Positions 46,996 to 58,665 of a stretch of 64,000 nucleotides of DNA are shown here, piece after piece. Position 1 is the first letter of the stretch; each line of letters starts with the position of its first letter. Position numbers and translations under genes: made by a program. Under the pieces are notes generated by a model, which saw only the letters and a program-made list of their open reading frames with translations, was not told the origin of the DNA and made no database searches. Source of the stretch: Aphrophora alni (lineage: Eukaryota; Arthropoda; Insecta; Hemiptera; Aphrophoridae); the NCBI GenBank assembly GCA_963513935.1, contig OY740774.1:99703668-99767667 (forward strand), given 5' to 3'.

Positions 46996-48301
46996 GTTCA
47001 TATCTGTGAGAGAAATATCAGTAAGAAATTATATCTAGTTTTAATATTACACCACTAAAGGTAAAAACATGTCTTTTTGTTGTTCAACACTCAGAACATT
47101 TCCCGCTTTTAAAACCAACATATATTCTCTTAACGCCAAAAGCAATGCCATAAAAACAATGTTACTCTGATGGTAGAAAAACGTTAACCTAATTTTCATA
47201 ACCTAAAAAAAACTCATCCAGTTTAAAGCACACACTAACAGGAGCTGTTCAGAAATGTGTTTAAATTAGCACAAGCTTTAATTTATAGTCGTAAAGTTAA
47301 GTACTTTAATAAACAGACCCGTGACGGGTATACGAGTCATTGAAGTTTAGAAATGTAAATTAGACAGTAAAAAGTTGACAAACAGCTGAGTGATATGACG
47401 TTAATCTGTATTAAAAGAATTGAACAGTTTTTTTGAGAAAGAAGTCTTTGGTATCAAATATTTAGTTTAAAAAAAACTAACCCAAAACAAACATGTGCGA
47501 ATTAAACAAAGATCTGAGTTGTCTTTCAAGGACGTCTTTCAGAGGACAAGAACATGGCCTCCGTCTAATTAATTACAAGTAGCTTCAATATTGAACTCTT
47601 TTGTAGTGAACCGCAGCCTCCAAAAGACAAAAAAGACTTGCTAGTCTCCAAAGGTTGTAATATCTAAAACACACCAAGTAGTAAAAAAATGATATATTTA
47701 CTAGCTATATAGTATTTACATACAGGATGTCCCTGAAAACACGGTTAATGTTTGGTAGTGCCTACCTTACGTAAAAATGTCCCATGCACCTTTGAAAAAT
47801 TTCATTTGAAACTCCTAAAATGTATGAGCTTATATGCATTAGTCATTCATTATAGTTATGAAAGTATTTATAGTTTGATTTTGATAAAACTCATAATAAG
47901 CCTATCCAGAATTCACTATTAATCATAGCTCCCCATATTATTGCTTCTGAACTCCTACTTGGAATAATCTCGGAACTACTTGCACACCAAGACAGGTTTG
48001 TTACCCAGACAGGCCTGGGAATCATTGAAATTATGGATGTATAAATGAAATAATATTTCTTTAAATTAAGAATTTTATTTTATACAGAGAAATATTTTGT
48101 TCAACATAAGGAAACATGTGTATCCCATTTCCCACGAAAAACCATTCCTCCCGTCATTCAGCAGTGTCCCCCCTCTGGAACTAAGTTTTCACATTATTTT
48201 TATTGCTTTATCACCTTTATCGGTTTTTCATAATCTTTCTAATAATACGATTTACACTATTGACCGAAGGTACTTGGTAGAACTCCATTTTAATGGAAAA
48301 A
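46996..48301. other. AT-rich sequence, no gene; one generic repeat phrase
   Basis: ACAGGATGTCCCTGAAAA at 47723-47740 is the kind of terminal phrase often seen in arthropod DNA transposons and their MITEs, but I found no matching end. Confidence 0.4.
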
Positions 48302-48342
48302 CAAACACAATATTTAGTAAATTCTACAATTTTATTGAGTCT

Positions 48343-48382
48343 TGCCGACCATGGTTTCGCCAGCAACGGCATTTACAAGGCA
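48343..48382 (-). ncRNA. Hammerhead ribozyme-like motif, left arm
   Basis: The minus strand reads TGCC (48379-48382), TTGTAAA (48372-48378), T, GCC, AGCAAC-complement loop, GGC, GAAA (48355-48358), CCATGG (48349-48354), TC, GGCA (48343-48346). Stem I TGCC/GGCA is four pairs, stem II is three, the cleavage triplet is GTC, and CCATGG is a perfect palindrome. The first core box TTGTAAA departs from CUGANGA at three positions, so cleavage is not expected. Confidence 0.45.
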
Positions 48383-48646
48383 GCTTAACAAAGACTAAGG
48401 AATATATAGAAAACTGACTTTAATAATACAAAAAGAAGAACAGTTACTTAGCTAAGGGAGTAAAGGAAACATGTGGTCATAAGGAAAACAATGGTTTTAA
48501 CATGTCAAACTCACCTTTGTTAAGACCATTGTCTTCCTTATGACCACATGTTTCCTTTACTCCCCTCCCCCCTTAGCTAAGTAACTGTTCTTCTTTTTGT
48601 ATTATTATATGTCAGTTTACTATATCTTCCTTAGTCTTTGTTAAGC

Positions 48647-48686
48647 TGCCTTGTAAATGCCGTTGCTGGCGAAACCATGGTCGGCA
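48647..48686 (+). ncRNA. Hammerhead ribozyme-like motif, right arm
   Basis: Mirror copy of the left-arm motif: TGCC (48647-48650), TTGTAAA (48651-48657), T, GCC-GTTGCT-GGC (48659-48670), GAAA (48671-48674), CCATGG, TC (48681-48682), GGCA (48683-48686). It has the same altered first box as the left arm, so the change predates the foldback or was copied by conversion. Confidence 0.45.
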
Positions 48687-48728
48687 AGACTAAATAAAAT
48701 TGTAGAATTTACTAAATATTGTGTTGTT

Positions 48729-49957
48729 TTTTCTTTTTCTAATTTGTCACCACTTGGGTAAGTGTACTTGTCTATTTGTTCGTATCGGTATGGTCTCACA
48801 TTGTAATAAGTTATAGGAAGGAAATGTGTTCTCAGTATACTGACTATCATGTTTCAGTTTCATGTTTAAATATGGCTAAATTTCACCCATTTTCTCCGTT
48901 AAATTTAGTTGATTTTCACCTTCATTTCAGTTTCTTAGTTATATTTCGTTAACTTTCACCCCCTTCTCGTTTTAGAGTTGAATTTGGAGGGTTTTCACAC
49001 TCGGTTTTATTTCATACATTTAGTCATTTTCGTTCTAATTCCACAATACTCCCAATGAGTATGTTCAGCGCTTCACTAACTGTAATATATTCTGTAATGT
49101 TAGGCACTAAATAAAAACTAAATTCGTAAAAAATATGTCATTTTCAAACCATATTATGTAGGTATATGAACCAGATTAATTAATCATTATACTAGACGTT
49201 CTTGACCGGGTATGGAATTTTCTACTTCACAGTATAGATTAAACGTACCCTGCTATACTACATTCCAATTTTAGACACTGTGGCACATTTTCTCAACATC
49301 GTTGTCCGTATCGATAGGTCCCACCGTGCCACTCCAAGCTGGTGACAAACGATAGAAATTATACCATTATAATAAAGTTGCATTTTTCCATGTTGCACGT
49401 TTCTGAAAGCAACATGGAATCTTTTTACACTAACCTAACGTTTTTACACGTTTTAATTACGTAAAATCGTTTATTGTTGTCGTGTACTGTACTTTTTATT
49501 AACCTAGTGACAGGATTACAGTGCATTGTTGAACAGCTGTTGACGTTTATAAACATGAAATAACAGTAATAACCTCCAATTTTACTAGCTTACATAACAA
49601 TATCTTCGTCAATTAATTGAGCAAAATTTATGCGTGTACAATGACGTTTAACGATGATTTAAAAGCAATAAGTGTTGGCTTTCAGTTTCGTATTTAGATG
49701 TTTATTTTCATTATAAACAAATTGAAAAATGAAAGACTTTGTTATTGGTCACTTGAAAACTATTTATATGTTTTATTCCTATTTATAATAAATAGTACAA
49801 TAATTTTAAAGATGATTATTTCGTTTTTACGATGGTGTACCATAATTTCTTAAGTAATCATTGTTTTACTGTAAGATAAATCGTTCAAAACTATTGAAAA
49901 ATAGTTTTTTATTTAAAAAAAGTTACCCTATTCTTTTCATACTCAAAAAAAACTGAA
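48729..49957. other. AT-rich sequence, no gene seen
   Basis: No open frame or repeat recognised apart from scattered T-rich phrases. Confidence 0.4.
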
Positions 49958-50590
49958 ATTTCTATGCAAATCGATTGGTTAATAAAATATCGAAATCGAT
50001 TTAAATATTGGAACCGTTTCATAGGAAACGCTATGCAAACCTCACTGCTATATAGGGTGTCTAAGAAGTTAGTGATCACCTTAGTAACTGAAACATACCA
50101 TAAAACTAATGAAAATATATTGCTCAGATGAAATGTTTTGTATCTTTTAGTTTAACGTGAACCTTTCATTCTATAGTTTAAATTATGAGAAATTCATTCA
50201 GAACTCTCTCGAAGCCTCGTTTAGACTTCGTTTAATTGCTTTGGTAAAAAATATATTGATTTTTTTTTTATTGTTATACTTTTGTGCTCTTCCTTGGGAC
50301 CATTGACAATTCTCAGTCAAATCAATTGGTAAATAAAATATCTACAGAGAATTAAAGAAGGGAATTTATTCGTCGGAAACACTGTACAAACCTTACTGCT
50401 ATATAGGGTGTCTAAAAAATCAACTTAGGTAACTGAAACATAAAATAAAAATGATGAGAAAAGTTTGCTGAGATGAAATTGAGTGTCTCTTTTAGTTCAA
50501 CGTGAACCTGTCGGTCTGTAGATTTTCTTGTGGGATATTGATTCAGATCTCCCTCCAAGCCACGTTTAGAACTCATTTATAAGAGTTCAC
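49958..50590 (+). repeat. Two direct units 351 bp apart
   Basis: TCGATTGGTTAATAAAATAT (49971) pairs with TCAATTGGTAAATAAAATAT (50322). CTATATAGGGTGTCTAA recurs at 50048 and 50399, and TTTTAGTTTAACGTGAACCT recurs as TTTTAGTTCAACGTGAACCT. The spacing is 351 bp throughout. The 'TAGGGTGTCTAA' phrase is generic to insect mobile elements. The second unit ends about 300 bp before the LINE relic at 50.9 kb. Confidence 0.8.
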
Positions 50591-50904
50591 AAGTACTAAG
50601 CTTAATAACGTTTACTTTCGAAATATTTAGTCAAAATTGTTGAATAACATGGAATATATAACTTGAACAACAAACGTTGCTACCAACTACTTATCAATAA
50701 CCCAAAGCAAATCTCTCAATATCAGGCAGATGTGCCTAAAAAATAACCAAATACCCTTTCATTGTTCCAGAATCTGCTTGCGGAGTATCCTATACCTTAT
50801 CAAGCAGGTGTGTCTCCCACTGTGTTTTGAAGGAACACCTTAAGTTTTGGGAGAGAAGGAAGGGTAATGTACAGTCTAAGAGGATGTTGAAGTGTTCGCT
50901 ATAA

Positions 50905-51290
50905 CTCCACACAGAGGAAGCTCTTAGACTGAACAGAACTGATCTGCGGAAAGTGACTGGATTCGTGATTGGGCACTGGATTTTCCGTAGCCGTCTACAC
51001 AAAATGGGGTTACGCACACCAGACCTTATGATTATCATATGTGATGGACCTGTGAAAATGGTTGAACACGTAGTTTTTGACTGCTCAGTTCTGGAGAGGA
51101 AACAGTCTGAATACATAGGAGTAGGGGAGAGATAGGTAAACAGGACAACATCATTCGAAGTATCTCTGTGGTTTTTTGTGACGGGATTACTAAGGAAAGT
51201 CCTCTGAATAAGTGTGCACAATACCCTGAATGGCATATCTAGGACAGTGATTCATCGCTCTCAAATCAATAAAGAAACAAAAACAAAAAC
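50905..51290 (+). pseudogene. Jockey/R1-type LINE ORF2 C-terminus and 3' end
   Basis: The plus frame from 50905 to a TAG at 51133 reads LRLNRTDLRKVTGFVIGHW, RSRLHKMGLRTPDL, then VEHVVFDCSVLER. This matches the C-terminal pattern 'LTG-x3-GH...L-x2-MG...C...EH-x4-C' of non-LTR elements of the Jockey/R1/I group, which follows the reverse transcriptase or RNase H region. One of the expected cysteines is replaced (MIIICD). After the stop comes an untranslated stretch with AATAAA near 51269 and an A-rich tail (AAACAAAAACAAAAAC). A 148-codon minus-strand frame over the same bases is a shadow. 5'-truncated relic. Confidence 0.75.
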
Positions 51291-52359
51291 AAACTCAAAT
51301 ACTGTAACTTTGTCCAGTCTACGCATTGTGGTGTATTGTACAAAACAAGATCGAATCCTCCTACGCCATTTCATCGTAAGATTACATCTACAAGATATAT
51401 GCATAAAACACGAAATTCAATTTGTTCAAAATAACCTTCTATCGATGTCGACTGCATATTGTTTGGTTACAATCCAAAGGTCACAAGTTAAGTGTGTGGT
51501 TGACTTTTCCTGGAGATTCAGTAGAGAGGATTACCTCTGAAAACCCGAAATTAAACTTTCTAACACTGCTCTTAAAAGTTGGAATTACTAAATAATGAAC
51601 GTCCAAGCTTTCCGTTCGTAAATATAAGGAGAAACACAATAATGCACGTGCAGATGTTTAAATAACTGTGTACTAACTTCCTCATACACCTAATTACAAA
51701 AAAGACAACAAACAAAAATATTCAAGAAAATGTTTTATTTTATTTATACGCGAGAAAAAGATTATTTCTCCTTAGTATTCATTTTGACTTTTGAATAGGA
51801 GATAAGTTAGTCTTCTTTATCAACTTTTTTGAGAAATGTATAAACAATAAAGAAAAAGAAATTTATATATTTTATTACCGTTTAATGTTGCTAGTACTAA
51901 TGTAGCACAAACTCTTCCAAAGCGTTAAATCGGATTTAGTTTAAATTGAGTTTTTAATGACGGCTGTTTATGTTTTCATTATTCATAAACCATAGTTTTG
52001 GTCCCCTTGTTTTTAATGTCAGTCCGTCGTCCGTGCAGTCTCATACAGCCCTAACGGATGGACATATGGACATGTTTTAACAATAACTCAAGATTTTTAA
52101 ATTATATTTTAAGAACTTAGTTTGGAAGTACAACTTCGACAAACTTTTTTGAGATCACATGAGACAAAAAATTAGTTTGGAGTTGTGGTGATTTAACGGG
52201 TATTCGGGGATCACCGTATTACGATCACGGCATAAGATATGCGATGCACGCGCATCGTAGTCAAGACGAAGCATAGTCGCTCACTAGTGCGCCGAAGGAG
52301 CGGACGTGTGTTATGCGTTGTTTCTTAACTATTTGGTAATAAACCTAAATGACTGCCTA
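51291..52359. other. AT-rich sequence, no gene seen
   Basis: Short frames only. A GC-richer patch at 52195-52320 with CGATGCACGCGCATCGTAG was not identified; it may be the edge of the R360 repeat that follows. Confidence 0.4.
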
Positions 52360-52740
52360 AACCGCTAATTGCGGGGTCTGGTCGACCCACGGGTGTTATG
52401 TAGTCATCCGACTAAATTGAGTAAGGATTATTATGACCTAAAAGGTTTAACATGATTCTCCCATCACGCCTGTCCCTAACCGTAAGTTGTAACCGATAAG
52501 TTAAGTAATTATAATAATTAATAAGTTAGTTTAATTAGTAAATTGTATCTCATCATAAGCTGGCTGTGGACATAGTGATTAGTTAGGTTGAGACTAAGCG
52601 TTAAATACCGTCCCAATATATTTATTGGTTAAGTCCTAGCACGTTTTTCCAAACCCTCCTTCCGGAACCTTAAGCGGTTCAAACGTCTGGTCAAATCGAA
52701 TAACCAGGGCTGACGTTTGCTGCAGAGTGATATCTGTAAC
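52360..52740 (+). repeat. Dispersed repeat R360, copy 2
   Basis: Inverted relative to 30860-31252. Contains GGGGTCTGGTCGACCC (a near-palindrome), ATGTAGTCATCCGACTAAAT, TCTCCCATCACGCCTGTCCC, TAATTATAATAATTAATAAG and CAGGGCTGACGTT. No coding frame and no terminal repeats found. Confidence 0.7.
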
Positions 52741-53177
52741 GAGTGGACTGGCTTTATTTAAACTATATGTATTCATATTTTGCCATACATATATACTCAA
52801 TAACTCATAATTTCTCAAAAAGGGTAGCTGTCAATATATATTGTGTGGGTTATATACATAAATTATATTTGTTTTACGAAATGATTAAAGAGCGCATAAC
52901 GGTTGGCACAATGCACTTGTTTCAAAGACGGTTTAGGATGAGGGGAGTAAACATAAAACTTGTGATAAAATCAAAAGAAAACTGACATGTTTTCCTTTGT
53001 CTCAAAGAACTATATCTCCTTTACGCCATAAAAACCCAAACACCGGATTTGGCGTCTACTTAAACAAAACAATCAAATCAGTGTTTCAGATTTTATTCCT
53101 GTATCATTATTACAGTAAAGATACACAAAAAGTTAATATTTGTTAAAAAATTACACTTTTATCTAATTTTATTTCGT
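52741..53177. other. AT-rich sequence, no gene seen
   Basis: An 80-codon plus frame at 52743-52985 has no recognisable motif. Confidence 0.4.
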
Positions 53178-53358
53178 GGAACCTCCAACTGTAGACTAAC
53201 TGGACGACATGTAGCAGTGTAGAAGCAAAGCAGTAAATAATCTACACAAGGAATCAGTTTACAAATTGTGGAAAATTGTAAAAAGAAACTTGTGTTTATT
53301 TAATGGTTTGCTAATTCACCCCTAGACATCCCCAGTTAGACTACAGATGGAGGTCTTA
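53178..53358. repeat. Possible small inverted-repeat element, about 180 bp
   Basis: CCTCCAACTGTAGACTAACT at 53183 is mirrored by CCAGTTAGACTACAGATGGA near 53332, about 20 of 22 pairs. Spacing of about 125 bp suggests a MITE-like or foldback element. No clear target duplication was seen. Confidence 0.6.
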
Positions 53359-54984
53359 CAGCTTAAACAGACGGACAGACATTAAGACGATGTTGGCTCC
53401 GTAGAGGATTATTCACAACTGAAATCTAATTCTTGTAACACACGTTACTATGGAAATTATTTCTTTATTAAAACTTCATTGTTGTTGATTTCTCAAATAT
53501 GTATTGAAAAATAATTGAATTTGTTAGATATATTTTTTGTGTTTCCTTAAAATGCAAATTTCCTTTTTAGGCAAATTTCCTTACGATGATAAAAATGTTC
53601 AAACGTTGCAGTGTCACAAACAGACCTATAATATGTTCCAACGTCTTTATTATTACAGCATACATCCAAATACAAAGGGCTAATGGTTGGCAGAGTGGTT
53701 TAACAATTAAAAAATAAACAAAAAGTAATATTCTGATCACTAAAAAGCTATTTTCATGGTAATTTTGTTTTTAACAACATATTGAAATTCACCTGTTCAC
53801 AAAATAAATCATAAATTCCACATTTTTTATATACAAAAACATCCTTTTGACAATTTTATAAATATATTATTAGGATCCGAAAACATTGAGGTTCATCAAA
53901 TATGATATCGAAATTCTCATACCATTTCTATTGAAAATTAATATTCACTTCGCAATTGACAATTAAAAATGCACAAACTATAATCACTAAAATGGGGTGT
54001 TTTTCTTTAAAACAAAAGAAATAAAAGTGTGAAGCGAAATTGCACTCAGTCTTTCTACATCAGTCTAATAATGAAGTTAAATAAATAATAGTATAACAAG
54101 TTACATATGTAACTGGGTTACATGTGACCGGGTCACACATTTTCAGAGTAGTTATAAGATAAAAATATCTCTAAAGCTTCTTACCTCTGTCCTCTACAAG
54201 TTGGCGGACATGGGTTATTTATAACGTTCATGCATGTGTTTTTCATAACAGTAATAAAATGTTAAAGTGTTTATCAACGAGGAATGGCTATATGATTCCA
54301 GTTATTTTTCAATAAATCGGGATAAATAGAAATGAAGATTTACTTATCTTATTTTAGTAATCATAGTAAACGTTTGTGCTATCTTAAAATTTTTAATAAT
54401 CTAGAGAAGAATGTATTTATAATAAATTTGAAATACAAGTAACCACAACCAATTTAATTATCATTACACTGTAATTATCTATAAGACAATAAAACCTACC
54501 CCTTCTTTATTTCTAAATAGATATTGCTATTACAGAAAAACGCCAAGAAGTATAAATTTACGGAATGTGAAAAATGTATGTAATACGTATAAAAATATCG
54601 ACAAAAGATGAACCGGATGTGAACAATTTTTGTTAATGTATCTATTCGATTATTGCAATCCTTTAAATTATTATTGGAGACAATAAGGAACACTACACAC
54701 ACTCTAGCATACTGCACAATGAACACTATTCAACTGATAGTAAATAATCGATAACTCGGGATATTCAATCTGGGGGTCGGTTTTTTAAATTGCTCATCTT
54801 ATATTATGTGAACTCAGTAATCTATTTTTACAATTTACCTGGATCTCTCCCACCCTTAATTAGAGTAATAATTATTAATACTTTGTTATATTTAGGTCTT
54901 TTGTCTTAATTAGAAATTGTTAATTGCTCAGAAAATTGACTAATTTATTAGACTCTATTCACAGAGAGAGGTCTTCTTTTTTTA
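53359..54984. other. AT-rich sequence, no gene seen
   Basis: A 76-codon minus frame at 54496-54726 has no recognisable motif. Confidence 0.4.
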
Positions 54985-55145
54985 AGGCGAAAAACTTGTC
55001 GGTTATCATTGAATTGTAAGAACAGAATATAAAATAAAGACCCATATCCCTCGTATAGTTCTTATAGCGTCAGGGTAGAAAGAGAATAAGAGTTGGTGAA
55101 AAGAGAGAGCAGATAATAGGTATCTAAGCTAATACTACATAAAAA
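54985..55145 (+). repeat. Dispersed repeat R230, copy
   Basis: In order: AAGGCGAAAAACTTGTCGGT, ATATAAAATAAAGACCC, TATAGCGTCAGGGTAGAAAG, AGAATAAGAGTTGGTGAAAA. It ends about 55 bp before the longest TTAGG run. Confidence 0.7.
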
Positions 55146-55199
55146 TAAGATGATGGGAATTAACCAGCACTATCACACAATTTAATACAAGCAGAATCG

Positions 55200-55251
55200 T
55201 TAGGTTAGGTTAGGTTAAGTAAGGTTAGGTTAGGTTAGGTTAGGTTAGGTT
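55200..55251 (+). repeat. Interstitial TTAGG telomere-type repeat, longest run
   Basis: About ten TTAGG units over 52 bp with a small interruption (TTAAGTAAGG). Confidence 0.95.
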
Positions 55252-57189
55252 ACGAAACAATTGTAGCTCATTTATACTATTAAAATATATGAAACTTTAA
55301 GCTTTTGCTTTATTTTATCCTTAGATTCTATAAATGTAATGCCCGAAAGTTGGTATCTTGGCTTGTAGAAATGTTGAATTGTTTTAGTAAATCAAGGGGT
55401 CTAATCCAGTAGAAGAATTTTGGTTTCATTATACTGCATCGAAAGCAGCTGGTTTTGTTAACATCTGATGGCAACGAAAGTGATCCTTTCCCAATCTCAA
55501 TTTTAGAGCAAGGGAAAACGATCAGCTTACTTTCTACTGCTCTAATTTAGTTTCGCGTTTGCCCAACAGGACCACTAATGTTTCATTCCAATGCGTTTGA
55601 AATTAGCTGATCTTAAATAATTAACAATAGATTTGTCAAAACAAATAGCCAGATTTTACTTTACGTGTTTGAAAATTACTGCTGCAAAATTTCCTAACAT
55701 ACCAGATAAGTTATACCAGACATATCAACTATATCATGGAGGATGAAAATCGTCAACTTTTGCTGAAGGATACATAGAGGATTCAGTTGGAAGAAAAGTA
55801 CAGTTATCAAGAAAACTGTTCTGTAGGTCTAATGTAAAGAGTTAAGCTAAGGGGAACACGGGGAAATTTTTTTGAAAATTGGGAAACTGTAGACAGCGAA
55901 ACTAATTTTCGCTGTCGATGATGTTAGTAATTGTAAACTCGGACGATGATGTTAGTAGACCAACAAAAGTCCAAAAAAATGTATAATATAAACCACTACA
56001 AACGTGGCAACATTACAGGGACTTCAGAAAACAAACTTCTAAACTAAAGAATTATTGTTACCAATAATGAAAATTGTACCATAAACATTAATCTGAACTT
56101 TTGAATTGTAGTTTTTTTTTTTTATGTTGTAATAAATTAACTAGTTTCGTTTTGCTTGGGCTTTTTTTCCTGTAACTAAACGAGTATAAAAGGTCGGGTT
56201 TCGATATTACATTTTTGACAATAACCTTTTGTTATCGTAGAGAAGCAATATTAACCTACATGTAGAATTAAAATTGGAAAATTTTATCCATACAGTGTGT
56301 TATATAATATGCCGGTATAGGAGGTATCGGTTTTGTAAACTTTAGATAAAGTTGTATTCATGGGGTTAAGATTACTTATAAATATTTTTGGGGACATTGC
56401 ATCCAGAACAACCTTAAACCGAACAGTTCCGAAAATCAAGCAGTATTGTTAAGTCACTCCCATTTGCCCAAAGCTCGAAACCGAATGGTCTACCCCTCTT
56501 ATGATGATATTACATTAATAACACAAATTACTTTATAATACCTAATTAGTAGAACAAGATACTAGGCTTACCACCGTGGATTGGACCATTCAATCAAACC
56601 AACTTGTTTATTAGGGGATCAAAGGATTTTGACATAAAGAAAATCCGACAGTACGTGGGATAATCCCCTAATATGGCAGTCCATGGTAATTTAGATACTG
56701 TACACCTTATATTGAAACAAACAACAAGAAAGGAAAAAATTAGTTCAAAAATACTTCACACAAAAAATGTTTCTCCAAATCTCGTCCTCCAAAAATATGG
56801 TCCTCTATCTGGCTCCGAAAATATGTTTAGGATCCACTGAATCTCTATGGACCGATAACGTGGACGGACGAGGTGAAGTTAGCGTCTCGGGTTGCCACAG
56901 TTTAAAATAGGAAACGAACTAAGGGCTTCGTCTTAGAAGTTCATATTTATCAAAATCACTGTGTCAAATTTTGGTTATAATCAAACCCATACGAAATCTG
57001 TTAGAATATTATTTGAGAAAAAATGTGGTAAAGTTTGAGAAAATTGTAATTTTAAGTTTTCATCTCATACTTCACATTTTGAGTTAGATTGTTTAATAAA
57101 ACAGCGTCAAAATATGGCTAAAGTATGTCCAAGTACCAAATTTAATTCAGCCTACTCGCTTAGGACAGCAAACAAGAGATTACAAAATA

Positions 57190-57190
<1 letters not shown>
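55252..57190. other. No gene seen; one weak inverted repeat
   Basis: TTATTAGGGGAT near 56608 and ATAATCCCCTAATA near 56660 form a short inverted repeat. Frames in 55400-57100 are short and unrecognised. Confidence 0.4.

Positions 57191-57264
<74 letters not shown>
57191..57264. repeat. (GA)n microsatellite
   Basis: A GA run of about 74 bp with one interruption near 57201. It creates the RERERE segment of a 60-codon artefactual frame. Confidence 0.97.
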
Positions 57265-57267
<3 letters not shown>

Positions 57268-57453
57268 TGTTTGTCTCTGGATTAAATAATAATTAAAAAA
57301 TACTTAATTTTTTTGACTTTCATACAACTTTCTCTATAATTCGTTTATGTGACCAAAAAAAATATTGCACAGTTACAAAATTAAAAAAAAAAACCGATTT
57401 TGGTATTTTGTTACTTTATACCCATTAGACTAGTAGTGGGGTGCATAACTTTT

Positions 57454-57519
57454 AACGGATCACTAGTCTAAACTGCGGTGACAACCCCTCCCATAAGCCA
57501 ACTGACCTTTGACGCTTCC
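57454..57519 (-). repeat. Decayed tRNA-derived SINE-like fragment, second family
   Basis: Minus strand resembles 45119-45187 (GTTGGCTTA, then TAGACTAGTGATCCGTTAA). The A and B boxes are more eroded than in the 45.1 kb copy. Confidence 0.4.
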
Positions 57520-58515
57520 AAACCCGTGTTAATAATTGTTGTGTCAGTAGCATCAGTTGTAATACAACCCCCGCTTGCTTTGATCTTTACTGCTGCTTAA
57601 CCCTTCTGGCCTAGTCTTTGTTTCGCTAAATCATCATTCCTGACTTCGAGCCACGTTACTTGATCAAAACTGTTTATAGAAAAGCTACACACAAAGACAG
57701 GTATACAACTAAGGGCTCATAACATTCACCTACACGTAAGTGAGTCGTCCAATGCTATGTTTTACCATTTTAATTAATCTATCTTTATCAAAGTAAAACT
57801 ATAATAATGAATTAATATATAGTTACTGTACAGCAATATTGAATAGCTTTACAAAAGATATATTAGTTACTATAAACAAACATAATACAATAGGAAAGCA
57901 CATTTAAAAAAAGAAAAGAATGAATATAGATTACACTTGTAAACCGTAAACCCCAGCAATGATGTTTTAAAACAACATATGCTGGTCCACCAATAATCAA
58001 ATGTGATTAAAAATTTATTAGCCAAATATGTAAATTTAAAAGTAAATTTGGAAGCTAATAATTATAGTGTGGTTATATATTGGGAAATTCAGTACCAAGA
58101 TTAATCAGTTTTTATAAACTATGAAATATATAAGCTAAACAAAATGAAATGTCAAGATATATATTAAGAATACTTATCCAACTTAAAATATTAATCGGCT
58201 CGATGTATTAACTAAGGCTAAACATATTATAGAAGAAAATCATTAAAACGGGAAAATAAACTTTTGGAAAATGTTACGAAATTGAATACAATAGATGCTT
58301 GGGAAACTATTTATATTAAAAATATTGTAAATTAATTGTTAATAATGAATTAGAGCCTATATTATAAAATATAAAAATATATAACCTATATTAATGTTTT
58401 TTTTAAATAATATTTAGTTATTCGAATGAGGTATGATAGGCTACTTGTTTATTGACTTACCGTTTAGAAAGTTGTAAAATATGTTTAGATCACGCCCCTT
58501 CTCCCTTCCTACCTC
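57520..58515. other. AT-rich sequence, no gene seen
   Basis: Nothing recognisable. Confidence 0.4.
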
Positions 58516-58516
58516 A

Positions 58517-58665
58517 TTCTGTATAAATATGGGGCGTGAGGTAAAGCCAATTGTCTATAAAAGATTTTCCACCTCCAACGAAAAGGTATTAGGTTATTAT
58601 TGTAGCTCTTGACACTGAAGATGATGGGGTATTGTCGTCGAAATGCGCTAATAAAATGCCTTAAT
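58517..58665 (+). repeat. Penelope-like terminal repeat remnant, TATA-bearing
   Basis: GTATAAATATGGGGCGTGAG (58521-58540) resembles the GTATAAATACTGGGG segment of the 0.4 kb copy. Both are followed by TTATTGTAGCTC and then the hammerhead-like core. The shared TATA-like box upstream of the ribozyme in two diverged copies suggests a promoter in the terminal repeat; its use is inference. Confidence 0.5.
58611..58650 (+). ncRNA. Hammerhead ribozyme-like motif
   Basis: CTGAAGA (58615-58621), the extra T, GATG...CGTC as a four-pair stem II (58623-58639) with a nine-base loop, GAAA (58640-58643), then TGCGCT. No good stem I partner was found 3' of the core. Confidence 0.45.

Larger units (their letters stand above)
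48302..48728. repeat. Large foldback, arms about 200 bp, with outward hammerhead-like motifs
   Basis: Left arm about 48302-48494, right arm about 48525-48728, loop about 30 bp. The arms match closely (for example CCTTTACTCCC...TTAGCTAAGTAACTGTTCTT and its complement), with an extra C-rich stretch in the right arm at 48562-48572. Each arm contains GCC-GTTGCT-GGC-GAAA followed by CCATGG, TC and GGCA, pointing outward. The high arm similarity suggests recent formation or gene conversion. Partial frames (48097-48417 plus, 48641-48850 minus) cross the arms and are not genes. Confidence 0.9.

Noticed and set aside
48097..48417. 106-codon frame as a gene
   Set aside because: Its second half lies in the left arm of the foldback and it has no recognisable motif.
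50790..51236. 148-codon minus-strand frame
   Set aside because: It is antisense to the LINE relic, whose plus-strand frame carries the recognisable motifs.
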